This document shows positions 6,197 through 6,209 of a DNA stretch of 6,209 nucleotides, piece after piece (position 1 is the first letter of the stretch; every line of letters starts with the position of its first letter). Source of the DNA: Bacteroidales bacterium (GTDB lineage Bacteria; Bacteroidota; Bacteroidia; Bacteroidales; WCHB1-69). The translations under genes were made by a program, and so were the position numbers. The notes beneath the pieces were generated by a model. That model searched no databases and was not told the DNA's origin. It saw only the letters and a list, made by a program, of their open reading frames with translations. The stretch is taken from assembly GCA_028684405.1 (NCBI GenBank), contig JAQUGA010000151.1, forward strand, positions 1 to 6,209. The letters are read 5' to 3'.

Positions 6197-6209
6197 AATA
6201 TCAAAAAAA

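Overview
The window is an AT-rich chromosomal segment from a member of the Bacteroidota, most likely close to the Flavobacteriia. Three things point there. The primary sigma factor is the short type without region 1.1, and it closely resembles flavobacterial RpoD, including its C-terminal end. A single-domain short-chain dehydrogenase-type L-threonine dehydrogenase is present, a form well known from flavobacteria. The genes have A-rich leaders without clear Shine-Dalgarno sequences, and several are preceded by the Bacteroidota -7 promoter element TAnnTTTG. These family and taxon assignments come from recognition of the sequences, not from a database search.

Layout. Bases 1-863 carry the C-terminal part of polynucleotide phosphorylase (pnp), ending in KH and S1 RNA-binding domains. 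After a gap of about 210 bases comes the primary sigma factor rpoD (1073-1936), closed by a textbook terminator. A gene-free AT-rich stretch (1970-2306) leads to a secreted M23 peptidase with a C-terminal LysM domain (2307-3236). A small protein with a signal peptide that is probably an outer-membrane or surface protein of unknown function follows (3326-4072), with a probable terminator behind it. Bases 4198-4390 hold a cluster of short palindromes with a shared core. On the minus strand, 4530-4966 is a decayed DUF985/cupin_5 gene with one nonsense codon and one frameshift. The last gene (5234-6196), behind a good Bacteroidota promoter, is the SDR-type L-threonine 3-dehydrogenase.

How it fits together. 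All intact genes are on the plus strand, but they look like separate transcription units rather than one operon. pnp and rpoD are housekeeping neighbours. The peptidase and the following surface protein both act outside the cytoplasm and may be related in function, but only their adjacency supports this. The stretch from 4073 to 5145 is the least constrained part of the window, with repeats, a pseudogene and no intact gene. I found no mobile-element gene, CRISPR array, tRNA or rRNA, and no convincing new multi-gene system. The most interesting signal is the palindrome cluster, in which two arm sequences covary around the same loop.
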